Shown piece by piece: positions 1 to 10,128 of a stretch of DNA of 64,000 nucleotides (within the stretch, counting starts at the first letter, position 1; every line of letters begins with the position of its first letter). Source of the stretch: Aurantiochytrium sp. KH105. Lineage: Eukaryota; Sar; Bigyra; Thraustochytrida; Thraustochytriidae. Position numbers and translations under genes: made by a program. The notes beneath the pieces are model-generated. The model made no database searches and had not been told where the DNA came from. It saw only the letters and a list, made by a program, of their open reading frames with translations. The DNA is taken from positions 1 through 64,000 of the forward strand of contig BGKB01000201.1 in the NCBI GenBank assembly GCA_003116975.1, read 5' to 3'.

Positions 1-888
1 AAATTCAGCGACTTCATCCTCAGAATCATGTCTTAGAAGAGTGAGCGGTCGATCTATCGTCCAGGCGTTCCCGTGGTCAGCCGAAGGGTCCATACACCGG
101 GTCCTTCTTTTACCAATCTGCACGTGTTCGAATCTTGTTTTCTCAGCAGCACGTGAAGGACGAAGACGGATGATGTGTTGCCGATTCTTCCGATGAAGCA
201 AGGGCGGTGTGATAACATTGCGACGCGAGAGCTTGTTCACGCGAAACTTTATCTGTCGTTGCAGTCGGGATCTTCTTTCTACGTTGGGCGCAATATTTGG
301 AGTTTCATTCTCACTTTCGTGGCAAAGGTGATCAAAGTGAAGCCTCCCTTGGAAAGGGGATACCGGGGAAGCTTGTTCATGTGGGCTGGTGCACGATGCA
401 TCAGCTAACACGGGTGTTCCATCAGTTTGAAGTCCTGTGCTCATTGGCGTGTTGAACAGCGTCGACGTGTTGGACGGCGTGTTCAACGTCACGCTCGTCG
501 CGCTCGAACTAAGCGTGCTCGAACTAAGCGTGCTCGAACTGCGTCTGCTCTGGGGCGTTGCTGAGATCGATCGCGCCTTGTTCCACGGGCTGCGCGTTGT
601 GCCCTCCGGAGACGTCGCGATTGGCGGAGGCCCCTGTCTGTTACGGTACTCTTTCAATCTATACGCAGCAGGAGACCGAGTATAAGTATCCATTGGCTTC
701 AGATCGTTTTCCTTGAAGACCTTTAGGGCAAACTCGATGAAGTGCTTGAGGCGCCCAGGAAGGGTTGCTTCAGGATCGTGGGGCGCCTGACAGGCTTCAT
801 TGATCAAGTCATACGTGGTGGAGATGACTGTGATACGCTTATGTCGATTTTTTGCAGAATCCATCGAATTGAAAATCTGCAAGATCAT
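1..888 (-). CDS. Unrecognised basic Ser/Thr-rich protein, 3' end outside window
   Basis: On the minus strand an open frame starts at ATG 888 (second ATG at 864) and runs without a stop to base 1, so the C-terminus is missing. From the second Met the protein begins MDSAKNRHKR. It has a folded-looking stretch rich in Phe, Leu and Lys, then a Ser/Thr/Pro-rich low-complexity section with short tandem repeats (STLSS twice), then a basic Arg-rich section with several RR pairs. The sequence just upstream on the minus strand, CACTTACAGG, resembles a 3' splice site, so an earlier exon is possible. I recognise no domain. Nearly 300 codons without a stop in GC-moderate DNA supports real coding, but function is unknown. 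Confidence 0.55.
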   Translation of the reverse strand, partial: MILQIFNSMDSAKNRHKRITVISTTYDLINEACQAPHDPEATLPGRLKHFIEFALKVFKENDLKPMDTYTRSPAAYRLKEYRNRQGPPPIATSPEGTTRSPWNKARSISATPQSRRSSSTLSSSTLSSSATSVTLNTPSNTSTLFNTPMSTGLQTDGTPVLADASCTSPHEQASPVSPFQGRLHFDHLCHESENETPNIAPNVERRSRLQRQIKFRVNKLSRRNVITPPLLHRKNRQHIIRLRPSRAAEKTRFEHVQIGKRRTRCMDPSADHGNAWTIDRPLTLLRHDSEDEVAEF

Positions 889-2327
889 CGCGAGCCTGTA
901 AGTGATTGATCGACTGTACAGTCTCCGTTTTTTCCCATCCCATATAAATCATATGAAAGGTTCGGGTAAATTATTGAGGTACCGGGAAAATAATACAGCA
1001 TGTGGCGCAATATGAAATATTTATCCGTCACTGACTCATTTTGTGAGGATAGATACATTTTTAAGGTGACAACTTTGCAACCTATATAGCTGTGCTCTAG
1101 TACTCCTAATCCTCTGTAGATTCTTCCGGGGGGAGATATACCCAGTTAAGGTGGATCAAAAATTAAGGAATGTACATTTCTGCACAAACGTACATATCTG
1201 GTCGCGTTGAGGTCACGAGAGCTTTAACTTGAGACAGAAGAAGCTTCGTGCTCACACTAAGCTCGATCCTGACAATGACTTCACATGTCGAGGCACCATG
1301 GCGAAGCAAGGTCTGCTTCGTACCACCCCGTGCCGAGGTGTGACTGTGATTCCTCCTCGAGGACGCATGGTCCCTTTTGGAGGAATCCGCACCTCCTGCA
1401 CGCGCGCAAGAACACACCATTCTCGAGTCTCCCTCGCTGGTTTTTCAGGTCGCCTCCCCTTACAGCTGTAGCTAGCTTAGCTAGCTGGCACACCATCCCC
1501 ACCCTTCAAGCTAGCCCGCGCCAAACACCTGCATCAAGTTCCAAAGCTCTTGGACGTCCAAGACAAACTCGCCGTTCTGCCGTCGGCTTCTCCTACGGTC
1601 AACTCGTCTGTCCCAGTCCAGCCCCGGTCCCGCGCCTTAGCAGCTAGCTGAGGCGGGCCAGCGCGCCGAAGGTATTGACGGCACTACAGCCCGCCCCGCA
1701 AGCAAGGCCGCCGCGTCTTCGTCCCCGCGAGACGGCGTCCCCGGGGCCGGCGCTGTCGGCAGCTGGCGGCGCGCCGGGCCGAGGTCCGTGTGCTGCTGCT
1801 CGCTGTCGCCCTCGCGCGCGTGCAGTGAGGAGTCTTGCCGTGCGGCACGTGCACACGCCGCGCCATTCATTCATTTTCTTTTACCAACTTGCCCCCCTTC
1901 CCTCCCGGCTCCGCCCGGCTCCGGCTGCGCCAGAGCTCGAGGCCTGGCGGCCGCGGGGGCGCAACACAGGGCAGGGCAGGGCAGGGCAGCGGCCGCGAGC
2001 GGTCTTCGCGGCGGCGGTCTTCGCGGCGGCGCGAGCGCGAGCGCGAGCGCGAGCGCGAGCGGCGTGACCGCGCTGGCCGCCGCGGATAGCGCACTTGGAG
2101 GTGCGTTTGGGCGACTTGCGCGGCGCGGATAGCGCACTTGCGGCGCGTGCACGGCGCGCGCGGTTAAAAGAGTCACACACTCACGCAAAAAGGCGGGCTG
2201 AGACGGGCCTTGAAAGAGAGAGAAAGAGGCAGAGAGGGACTCGGAGAGGCGGCAGCAAAGCGCGATCGAGGACGCGGAGAGCGGCGCGGCGAGCGAGGGC
2301 GGGCGCGCGAGGCGAGCGGGGCGCAGG
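889..2327. other. Intergenic region, GC-rich towards the right
   Basis: I see no gene here. The left part (about 900-1200) is AT-richer and probably holds the promoter of the minus-strand gene. From about 1640 the DNA becomes very GC-rich, with a (GCGAGC)n tract around 2030-2065 and purine-rich DNA before 2300, which looks like the promoter and 5' leader of the ARM-repeat gene. Short open frames in this stretch overlap one another on both strands and look like composition artefacts. Confidence 0.5.
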
Positions 2328-5300
2328 ATGAGCGCGGCGGGCGACGAGGAGGAGGAGAACATCGCGCTCCGGCTGCTGCGCAGGTGCACGGCGCGGCGCG
2401 AGGAGGATGCCGAGGATGACGCCGCGGCCGACGAGGAGACGCCGACCATGAGGCGCGCACGAGACGCGCAAAGACGCTCCGGCGCGCACGTGCGGACGCA
2501 GAGGCTGGAGGAGGACGGGGACGAGGAAGACGAGGAGGAGGAGGAGGAGGACTCCTTTCAGGAGGATGGGGCGGAAAACGACGCCGAGGATGACGGAGCG
2601 CCCCGGCGCGCGGCGAGGGGCTCGGGCGTGAAGCGGCCCTCGCAGGCTGGATCGTACTTTGCCGCGACCCTCTCGAGCCTCTTCGGACCGTGGATCCCCG
2701 GCGGCGAGGAGCAACGCGAAAGCGGCGAGGGGAATGACGCAGAGGACGACGCTGCAAACCTTGCGTCCGAGGACGACGAAGACGACGAAGAGCATGATAG
2801 TGGCGACTCGGATCGGTCCTTTTACACGCGTGACGGGAGCACACGCGGCACCATCGTCGCGCAGGCGCCCATGAAGCGCAGACAAAGCAAGCTTACAACT
2901 AGTGTCTGGCCCAAAACGGCCGAGACCAAGCGCGATCGCGACCGCATTGAAAAGTACTGCGAGGACCTCAAGGCTTTTGCGGACGACGTCAAAGAGCACC
3001 AGTTCACCAAGCAGGCCGATCTCGCGACGTGGATGCTCGGCATCGTCGCCGTATCAGACGAAGCGCTCGACAGCCGTCTGGAAGGCAAGCAAGCCCTTAC
3101 GGCCGTGCTTCGCGAAGCAATGAACAACGCGCGTCCCAGCAACGACGAGCACCTGCGATTCATCGTCGCAGCAAGCATGCTTGTTGTTCGCCTCGATGCT
3201 GGTTCAGAAGGCTCCATCATGATGGATCAAGTCCGTGAAATCCTCAGCAAACTTGTATTAACCTTTCAAGCGACCATCAAGGCAACACAGGATGGAAAAC
3301 GTTCGCCCTTTCGCCCCGCGGCCAGCGGTGTCGTCGCCTCGGCATTGGCCTACATTTTGTCACGCGCCTCCGATGCGCGCTCCATGCGCGATGAGATTAT
3401 TCTTCCCAGCGGATTCGTCTCGGACCTCATTGGCTTTATCGAAAGCCTCGACGTCACAGACGACGAGACGCGCGGAACCCTCTTTTCGCCCTGTGTGCAC
3501 GTTGCCGATTTCATTTGCTGTGTTCGTCCGTTTCTGGATTTCGATGTCAGCAAGGGATTCGTACAGCCGCTGGCATCCAAACTCAAGGCGCTTCACGAAC
3601 TCGAGGACCGGCGGACGCCCGAGCTCGACGAGGAGGACATTGCATTTTGTAACGATTTTCACCAGCGCGCTCTCGGCGTGGCAAGTCCCGTTGCCGAGGC
3701 CAGCCCATCGTCGACTCGCGCACTCGGACACGCCATGGCCATTCTCGCAAATCTCTGTGACGGCTTGGATCACCAAATTGCCTTTGTGGTCAAGAACAGC
3801 CAAATTCTCTCTGAAGCCTCCGCGCTGCTCAAGCACCCAAACCTGCGTATCTACATGTCTTCACTACGTTTGCTTGGTAACGTGGTGACGGGCTCCGATG
3901 ACCTGACCCAGACCGTCATTGATGTAGGCGCCGTCCCCTCCATTCTCGAATTTGTCACCAAGGCCCCGTCTGCAGTCCATGGCGACGAAGGCATCCCTCT
4001 GTACAAGGAGTCGCTCTGGCTCTTGTCCAACATTCTCGCTGGTAACGAGGAACAGATCAACTACATTCTCGACCTCGACGCCATGAAACACATTATCGAG
4101 GTGCTCAGGTCCGACCAAGTCTTTGCGCCTCTCAAGTCGGAAGCGCTTTGGTGCGTGCGCAATGCGCTTGCGGGCGGCACACCCGTGCACGTTCAAAAGT
4201 GTATCGACGCCGATTGCATTGAGGCCTTTGTCCCTGTGATCGCCGCCCGTGGGAACGTCGCGCAAGATTCCATTCTCTGCGTCGAGGGTCTTGCGGAAAT
4301 TTTTCGCACGCTGCGCGAGCATGCACGAGACAGCGAGGATGAGGCTGCCCAGTCCGCGTACGAGGACGCCAAGACGCGTCTCCGCGAGAGCCATGGTGTT
4401 GAGGTGCTCGACCAGAGCGCTTGTGGAAGCGAGGTGAGCGCTTCTGTTACACAGCTGGCTCAGGAGATCCTTCGGCAGCACTTTGAGATGAGCAATGATA
4501 ACTGGGTCAATCTCGAGCAGCGGAGCCAGATGTTTAACTTTGGCGGCTACTCGCTGAGCGATAGTTTCCAGAGCCTTGGCGAGGCCGTGACCTTTTGGCG
4601 CGACAAGGCGAACGAGGGCGTCGACGAGGAGAGCGAAGAGTACTTTGACGAGCTTCTTGTCGACCCATACGTGTCTGCAGACAATGTTCGAGGTGTCCTC
4701 GTCTTTCTCTCCAAGTTGCGGATCTCCCAAGAGTTTCAAAACACGAGCATGCAGACCGGACTCGCGCGTCGTGTCATGGACGGCCTTGAAACGCTGTGCT
4801 CCGACGAGTTTGCGCGGGAGGAAATTATTGCCCGCATGGTCGACTCTGTCGACACGTGTGGCGACAAGCCCATCTGGGCGCTCAACCAAATCTCGCTCGT
4901 CAGCCGCGTCGCGCATGCCCGCGGCAACAAGGAGGAGCTTCGCAAGGTTGGCCGTGGTGTCATGAACCTCGACATTGTGCATGAGCACGTGCGCCGCGTG
5001 ATCGACAAGTTCGTCAAGCGCAATGGTGGCGTGGACGATGTCTGCGTGTACCTGCGCTTCGAAATTGAATTGCGCGAGGACCTCGACCTCCCTGTCTCCG
5101 CGCAGGACATGATCTACTCCACCTATGTGCAGATCGATAAAGCAGACCTCGAGGCAGCACGCACTGCCTGCAAGGAAGTTGACGATGAGGCCTTTGAGGT
5201 ATGGCTCTCTGCCTGGCCAGAATGGATCCGCGAGGAGCGCCGCGAGTTTGCTGATGAAACGGACTGGGCCGAGCTTGATCAAGAAGAGCTTTCGCGCAAT

Positions 5301-5726
5301 AGCCTGCGCGACAGCCTCACGAACCTGTTTGGAGACCCGGTGGAAGATCCGATTCGCCTTCTCGATCCGGACCATCCCGGCAAGAGACCCGTGTGGAGTC
5401 TCAAGGATCTGCTCCGGCATTGGGTCGCCACGGGCATGGATCTCCACGGCGTGCACCGCTCAACGGATGATTTGCGCAGTAATTTGCGGCGTTGCACACG
5501 CCGCAAATCCATCCGGAGCATGCTTTCCTTCAAGTCCGCAAAGTCTGTCTCGCCCTTTAAGCGCCATTCCAGCCGCAGCAACATTTTCGTCGAAGAGGAG
5601 GGTGAGGATCAGGGCGCGCTCGGACTTGGCGAGCTCGACGAAAACGACGAGCGTGACCAAGTTGTATCGGGGAACGGCAATGAGGACGACGATGCCGCCC
5701 GCCGCGCAGATGCCGTGGAGAGTTGA
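2328..5726 (+). CDS. ARM-repeat (importin-alpha-like) protein
   Basis: A single-exon frame of 1132 residues. The first 170 residues are low-complexity, with acidic Glu/Asp runs and basic patches. From about residue 330 it becomes helical, and about 500-650 contains recognisable armadillo-type repeats with importin-alpha-like phrases such as ESLWLLSNILAGNEEQI and SEALWCVRNALAGG. The C-terminal third is helical and unassigned, followed by a basic patch (RRCTRRKS, near 1060) and an acidic tail. Importin-alpha is about 520 residues with an N-terminal importin-beta-binding domain; this protein is twice that length and I see no clear such domain. It is therefore best called an ARM-repeat protein related to karyopherin alpha rather than importin-alpha itself. 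A role in nuclear transport or scaffolding is inference. Confidence 0.8.
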   Translation: MSAAGDEEEENIALRLLRRCTARREEDAEDDAAADEETPTMRRARDAQRRSGAHVRTQRLEEDGDEEDEEEEEEDSFQEDGAENDAEDDGAPRRAARGSGVKRPSQAGSYFAATLSSLFGPWIPGGEEQRESGEGNDAEDDAANLASEDDEDDEEHDSGDSDRSFYTRDGSTRGTIVAQAPMKRRQSKLTTSVWPKTAETKRDRDRIEKYCEDLKAFADDVKEHQFTKQADLATWMLGIVAVSDEALDSRLEGKQALTAVLREAMNNARPSNDEHLRFIVAASMLVVRLDAGSEGSIMMDQVREILSKLVLTFQATIKATQDGKRSPFRPAASGVVASALAYILSRASDARSMRDEIILPSGFVSDLIGFIESLDVTDDETRGTLFSPCVHVADFICCVRPFLDFDVSKGFVQPLASKLKALHELEDRRTPELDEEDIAFCNDFHQRALGVASPVAEASPSSTRALGHAMAILANLCDGLDHQIAFVVKNSQILSEASALLKHPNLRIYMSSLRLLGNVVTGSDDLTQTVIDVGAVPSILEFVTKAPSAVHGDEGIPLYKESLWLLSNILAGNEEQINYILDLDAMKHIIEVLRSDQVFAPLKSEALWCVRNALAGGTPVHVQKCIDADCIEAFVPVIAARGNVAQDSILCVEGLAEIFRTLREHARDSEDEAAQSAYEDAKTRLRESHGVEVLDQSACGSEVSASVTQLAQEILRQHFEMSNDNWVNLEQRSQMFNFGGYSLSDSFQSLGEAVTFWRDKANEGVDEESEEYFDELLVDPYVSADNVRGVLVFLSKLRISQEFQNTSMQTGLARRVMDGLETLCSDEFAREEIIARMVDSVDTCGDKPIWALNQISLVSRVAHARGNKEELRKVGRGVMNLDIVHEHVRRVIDKFVKRNGGVDDVCVYLRFEIELREDLDLPVSAQDMIYSTYVQIDKADLEAARTACKEVDDEAFEVWLSAWPEWIREERREFADETDWAELDQEELSRNSLRDSLTNLFGDPVEDPIRLLDPDHPGKRPVWSLKDLLRHWVATGMDLHGVHRSTDDLRSNLRRCTRRKSIRSMLSFKSAKSVSPFKRHSSRSNIFVEEEGEDQGALGLGELDENDERDQVVSGNGNEDDDAARRADAVES

Positions 5727-6091
5727 TGAATAAGATGTTACAAGCCTACTTTCCCCCCTTTTGTGTGATCAAATTGCTGTCATTTCCGGCCCTCTCTTCT
5801 ACTCCTTCCAGTGCCTCCTCGTTTGCGCTTAGGATCAAATTGCTATCAGTTTTGGACCTCCCTTCTACTCCTTCCAGTGCCTACTCTTTTGTGCTTGCTA
5901 CTTACCAATTCTCTCTTTCTTGCAGTTGACGTCGCCGCAGATCCATAAATAAAGCCTTCAAAGAAATTTCGCTGTTGGGCTGCGCGCAAATCGTACTACG
6001 CAGCGCGAGCGCACGAACAAGCGCGTTTGCGAGTGTGTGCGCGCGCGTCAGAGCTGAGAGTCTGCTACATTTCCTGAGCGCGACGCAAACC
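5727..6091. repeat. Intergenic spacer with a 66-bp tandem duplication
   Basis: The spacer between the ARM gene and the protease gene contains two diverged copies of a 66-bp unit, starting at 5767 and 5833. Each begins GATCAAATTGCT and contains CTTCTACTCCTTCCAGTGCC. The duplication probably lies in the 3' UTR of the ARM gene. No open frame starts with ATG here. Confidence 0.6.
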
Positions 6092-7399
6092 ATGCACCTC
6101 CGTCGCCACGACCGCGAGCCCGCGAGGTCTGCGCCGGTCGCTTTTCAGACAGTTGGAATGGCGACGGCACTCCTGGTCTTGGCGGTCCTCACCGGCGACA
6201 CGAGAGCTGAGGTGGTCTCTTTGCGGGCGCAGACTCTGCTCGAGAGGACAGCGATTGGATGCTCGGAGGACCTCGCGCTTGCGGAGCGCTTCGTGGCTTT
6301 CCGACGCCGTGTCGGTCGGGAACATGAGGTCGTGACCTGCAAACATGTCCAAACCTTTTCAGATAATCTGCGACACGTCGAAGCGCTTCGCGCGGAGATG
6401 CGCGCCATGGCAAAGGAGAGTAGCGATGAAGAGGATGACGGATTGGACACAGCAGAGTACTCTGTCGATCATAGCCCGTTTGGCGACATGACTCCGCAAG
6501 AGTTTCAGGAAAAAGTCCTCATGACCGAGATCGACACCTCGCACCTGGGGTCTGTATCACAGGCATCTCTGCAAGAGGCCACTGAGGCTTCAGACATGGT
6601 CTTTGACTGGAACGAAAAGGGCGCTGTATCCGCAGTTCGATCTCAAGGTAGCATCGGAACATGCTATGCGTTTGCAGCTGCTGGAGCGGTCGAGGGACAA
6701 CTAGCGATTCACCAAGGAGTGCAGGGCGCCGTGGTCAGCGTCGAACATGTCATCGAGTGCGATGAAGGCCAAGAAGAGACCTCCGAGCGAACGATTGCAG
6801 ATTGTGGAGAATTTGGCGGCTGGCCGCATCTCGTGTTCTCCTTTTGGAAAAATCAAGGTGGTTTCGTCGCCGAGGACATCTTTCCTTATTGCGCCGGAGA
6901 ACTCGACGCCAAAACGCTCATGCCCAAGTGCTTTCCCTGCATGGCCCGAGGGTACTCAAAGAACGGCTGCGGCGACCACGGCGACCTCTACTGTAACGCG
7001 AGCTCAACGCAAGGCCAGGGCACGCATCGACCCATTTGCAAGGACAGAGGTTGGGTTCGCGCTAATCGCCTCGGGGTACCATCGTCATGGACACGTCTGT
7101 CCACCGATGTTGGTGAACAAACTGCGCAGATTGCAAAGACCGGGCCCGCAACAGCACTTATGGACGCAACCATGCTGCAATTCTACAGGCGCGGCGTGGC
7201 AAATCCGTGGCTGTGCAGCAAGTCTGTCAAGAATCATGCGGTGCTCATTACTGGCCACGGCCCGGGCTGGTTTAGCGTCAAGAATTCATGGGGACCAAAG
7301 TTTGGCGAGGATGGTTTTTTCCGCATTCGTGAGGCAAAGTGTGGCATCAATGACCTCGTCTATAGTGTTGCGCTTGCGGGTGATCAAAATGTGCAATGA
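6092..7399 (+). CDS. Papain-family (C1A) cysteine protease, cathepsin-like
   Basis: 435 residues from the first ATG; the frame is open further upstream but only from a non-ATG codon. A hydrophobic segment near residues 23-40 (ATALLVLAVLTG) looks like a signal peptide or anchor. It is followed by a propeptide-like helical stretch (AERFVAFRRRVG). The mature domain has the catalytic Cys at about 191 in QGSIGTCYAF, the His at about 382 in NHAVLITGHG and the Asn at about 398 in VKNSWG, so the catalytic triad is intact. The usual CGSCW motif is altered: the first Cys is Ile and Trp is Tyr. Expected role is lysosomal or secreted proteolysis. The family assignment is firm, the substrate unknown. Confidence 0.9.
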   Translation: MHLRRHDREPARSAPVAFQTVGMATALLVLAVLTGDTRAEVVSLRAQTLLERTAIGCSEDLALAERFVAFRRRVGREHEVVTCKHVQTFSDNLRHVEALRAEMRAMAKESSDEEDDGLDTAEYSVDHSPFGDMTPQEFQEKVLMTEIDTSHLGSVSQASLQEATEASDMVFDWNEKGAVSAVRSQGSIGTCYAFAAAGAVEGQLAIHQGVQGAVVSVEHVIECDEGQEETSERTIADCGEFGGWPHLVFSFWKNQGGFVAEDIFPYCAGELDAKTLMPKCFPCMARGYSKNGCGDHGDLYCNASSTQGQGTHRPICKDRGWVRANRLGVPSSWTRLSTDVGEQTAQIAKTGPATALMDATMLQFYRRGVANPWLCSKSVKNHAVLITGHGPGWFSVKNSWGPKFGEDGFFRIREAKCGINDLVYSVALAGDQNVQ

Positions 7400-7901
7400 A
7401 AAAGCAGTCACGAAAGCCAACCGCCATTTTCTTTTTTCTTTTCTTTTCTTATTTACGTTTGTATAACGTCAAACAGGATCATCTCTCTTGATCTGATTAT
7501 ATCTTTTTTCAGAGAAAGCACGTGGCAAGCACACAAGCGGGCGAGTAAGCTAGTGAGCAAGCTGTCATGAGAGCCATTCTCCTTAGAACTTTTTTTTTAA
7601 TCCCCCATTTGTAAAATGCCTCTCTTGATCAGCCAGAGTTCTGATCTCTTTTCAAGGAAAACACGTGGCAGGCAAGCAAGCAAATGACTCAGGCTAAATG
7701 GCTTATTTGTTTTGGTTTTGGGGGGAGTGAGAGGAGGGTCCTGGACGGGAATGGTGGTTGTTGATGATCAAAGTCACGCGGACGCAGCCAGTGCGCACGC
7801 ACGATATACGATTATTGAAGGAACGGAGATACGAGGGGAAAAGGCAATGGTTATAAAGAAGAAAAGGAAAGACGTACAAAAGAGGTCGAGCGACCGCACA
7901 A
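7400..7901. other. Intergenic 3' region with a duplicated motif
   Basis: This lies between two converging genes. It is T-rich near 7430-7460 and 7590-7600. Two related segments (about 7480-7560 and 7621-7690) share CTCTTGAT, TCTGAT(C/T), CACGTGGCA and an AAGCAAGC-type tail, suggesting an old local duplication. No gene is seen. Confidence 0.4.
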
Positions 7902-8930
7902 TTACATCTCCTTCTTGCCGTCGTCCTGCTGAAGACCCGAAAAGAGAACCGGGTCAAGATCGTCTGACCAAGGCACGCAAATGAAGACCATGAGCATGAA
8001 AACAAAGAGAATCACCGAAGTCCAGCTCATGATCAGGTAGTCAGCGATCTCGTCCGTGCTAAAGTAGAGGGCGCTCGAGGTCGAGTTCGAGTCGTCATCG
8101 GTGGACTCCTGGAGAAGACGCGCGTGGTGGTGTGCCGGGATAGACTTGCCAAGAAGAACGATCTGCACAGCCGCCCGGTCAGCAAAGGCAGTCTGGAAGG
8201 CCTCAAGGACCTTGGGCACCGCGGCATCAATCTCCGCGAGGGCGGACTTGAAGGCCTCCTGGGCGTCCTCGAGGGAGCGCAGGCTCGACACGGGCAGAAC
8301 GACCACATCAGGCTCGGCGTCGCGCAGCGTCTCGACGTCGAGCTCCGCGGCGATGGCGGCAAAGGCCTCCATCTCTGCGGTCGACGCGTCGACGGGAAAG
8401 GCCTCGTCGGGCATGACGGTCTGCGCCATGCCTTCGTCGGCGCTGGCCGCAATCAGGGTGCTCTTCGGAAACTGGGTTTGGAGGAGAGTCGCGAGCGGCG
8501 TGCGCTGGTACGAAAAGGCGTGGCTGAGCTTGACATCGCCAGCAGACTCGCAGACAGACCAGCGGCGCGGATTCGCGAGACGGATGGCCTTGTCCGCAAA
8601 GGCGGCAAAGAGGTTCGGGGTCTCGGTCTCGTCGAGGTCCTCGAGGCCGACGCCCTCAAGCGTGAGGATCACGCAGCCCTTGGGGCGGTTGAGCACGTCG
8701 CCGGCCACGGGCACGGCGCGGTCCAGAGCGACGTCCAGGCCGAGCAGCCTCGCCGTCACGGCGGTCACGTCCTGGAGGGGCGCGGCGCGCTTCGAGGCCT
8801 CCTGGTGCACGCCGAAGCCGCTCACCGCGAGCGCGGGGCCGCTCGCGGCGGCAGCGGCGGCGGCCTCCGCGCCTCCCGTCATCATCGCCGCCGCCACGCA
8901 GGCCACCACCGTCAGCGCGCGCGCCGCCAT
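7902..8930 (-). CDS. V-ATPase accessory subunit 2 / renin-receptor-like membrane protein
   Basis: 342 residues with an N-terminal signal peptide (residues 1-24), a luminal domain and one C-terminal transmembrane segment near 294-316 (TSVILFVFMLMVFIC). Around residues 55-95 it reads AVPVAGDVLNRPKGCVIL followed by TLEGVG, which matches the animal ATP6AP2 pattern of a small residue, GN/GD, hydrophobic, RP and a hydrophobic strand ending in GV. The short cytosolic tail (DDLDPVLF) also resembles that family. It ends in KKEM, a dilysine KKxx retrieval signal. ATP6AP2 helps assemble the V-ATPase V0 sector in the ER/Golgi. The neighbour 1.2 kb away, transcribed divergently, looks like the partner subunit ATP6AP1, which strengthens the call. 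Similarity was judged by eye. Confidence 0.7.
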   Translation of the reverse strand: MAARALTVVACVAAAMMTGGAEAAAAAAASGPALAVSGFGVHQEASKRAAPLQDVTAVTARLLGLDVALDRAVPVAGDVLNRPKGCVILTLEGVGLEDLDETETPNLFAAFADKAIRLANPRRWSVCESAGDVKLSHAFSYQRTPLATLLQTQFPKSTLIAASADEGMAQTVMPDEAFPVDASTAEMEAFAAIAAELDVETLRDAEPDVVVLPVSSLRSLEDAQEAFKSALAEIDAAVPKVLEAFQTAFADRAAVQIVLLGKSIPAHHHARLLQESTDDDSNSTSSALYFSTDEIADYLIMSWTSVILFVFMLMVFICVPWSDDLDPVLFSGLQQDDGKKEM

Positions 8931-10128
8931 GGTGCTCGTCGTCCACCTCGTCCTCGTCCTCGTCCTCGGCCTCGACGGCGCCGCTCGGGTGCGTGCGGCT
9001 GGATGAATGCACGCGGCGCGGCGCGGCGGCGGGGGGGCGCGGGAGGTGCGGCGCGGTCGCGGGCTGGCGCGCGGGCTTGCGGGAGCGAGCGCGAGCGGCC
9101 GGGTCGACCTGATCCGCGTTGAAATCGATAAGCGAATGAATGAATTGAACGCGCTGATTTGAATGATCGCGCGGCGAAGTTTCGAATCGAAGGTGGTGCC
9201 GGCGAAACGCTACCGCAGAGATTTCCCGTCACTGCGCATGTGCGCGCATTGGCTCACCTTGAAGCAGCACATTGCGGCAGTGTACCTAGAGGGAATAGCT
9301 TTCTACATGCTGTGTCTTGCAAGGGGGAATGTACCACTGATTTGCCCTCAGCTCCGACACATGCGGGCGATCCACGTCGAGTGAACCCAAACCATCCTCA
9401 CATTTCCACTGCGACCAAATTATACCAGTGTGAAAAACCTGAGCGAGATGAAGGCAAAGAGCAGTAGCCACTGGCACGATGGGAGTCAGTGGCGGGCATA
9501 CCCCGTGCTGGGACATCGCACGCTTCCTCATCGCTTGTCGAACCATGTCCAAGCTCGCGGCCGCCGCCTCGCCGCTGCAGCCGCCCTGCGCGGCGCCCGA
9601 GGCGGCTGCCCGCAGCGCGGGCCTCCGCGCCCGCTGCTGCGCCGCTGCAGCCGCGAGCGCCGGCGCGGCGCCCGCGCAGCGCGGCAAGGCGTGGCGCGCC
9701 GGCGCGCGAGGCCAGAAAAGCTACGGTTGTTTGCGACGCACAGTTTTCAAAACTAGTTACCGGCGAAGAGGGTTTGTGAAGGCGCGTTTTGAAACTAGTA
9801 CGGTAACTGTACGATACCTAGCGCGGGCGCGAGCTGCGGCAAGATTGAGAGGGAGAGAGAGACTGACGGAGAGGCAGACTAGCAACACGCTCGCGCACGC
9901 CGCCGCCGCCGCCGCCGCGCACGCTCGCCCGCGCGCGCTCTGCCCGCGTCCCCGCCTGCGTCCCCGCTCGCCCGCGCCCGCGCCGCCCTCCTTCCCGCGG
10001 CTCCCCGGCGCCGCGCGCGGAGACCTCGAGCGGCCACACGGCCTCGGGTGCGAAGCAGAGCAGAGCAGCGTGCAGCAGCTCGAGTGCAAGCAGTAGCAGC
10101 AGCAGGAGCAGCAGCAGCAGGAGCAAAG
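8931..10128. promoter_or_regulatory. Divergent promoter region between two V-ATPase accessory-subunit-like genes
   Basis: About 1.2 kb separates the start codons of the two divergent genes. The flanks are extremely GC-rich and the middle (about 9100-9550) is more balanced. An interrupted inverted repeat AGTTACCG/CGGTAACT lies around 9753-9810, with ACTAGT beside each arm. I see no convincing gene: the longest frames are GC-driven and lack any motif. Confidence 0.4.

Noticed and set aside
3864-5456. 530-codon minus-strand frame inside the ARM gene
   Set aside because: Antisense shadow of a GC-rich gene; low-information composition, no motif, while the plus strand has clear ARM repeats.
5975-6091. 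Upstream start of the cysteine protease
   Set aside because: The codon at 5975 is TTG; the first ATG in frame is at 6092 and precedes the signal-like segment.
9479-10096. 205-codon frame in the ATP6AP promoter region
   Set aside because: Ala/Arg/Pro-rich, overlaps equally long frames on the other strand, no motif.
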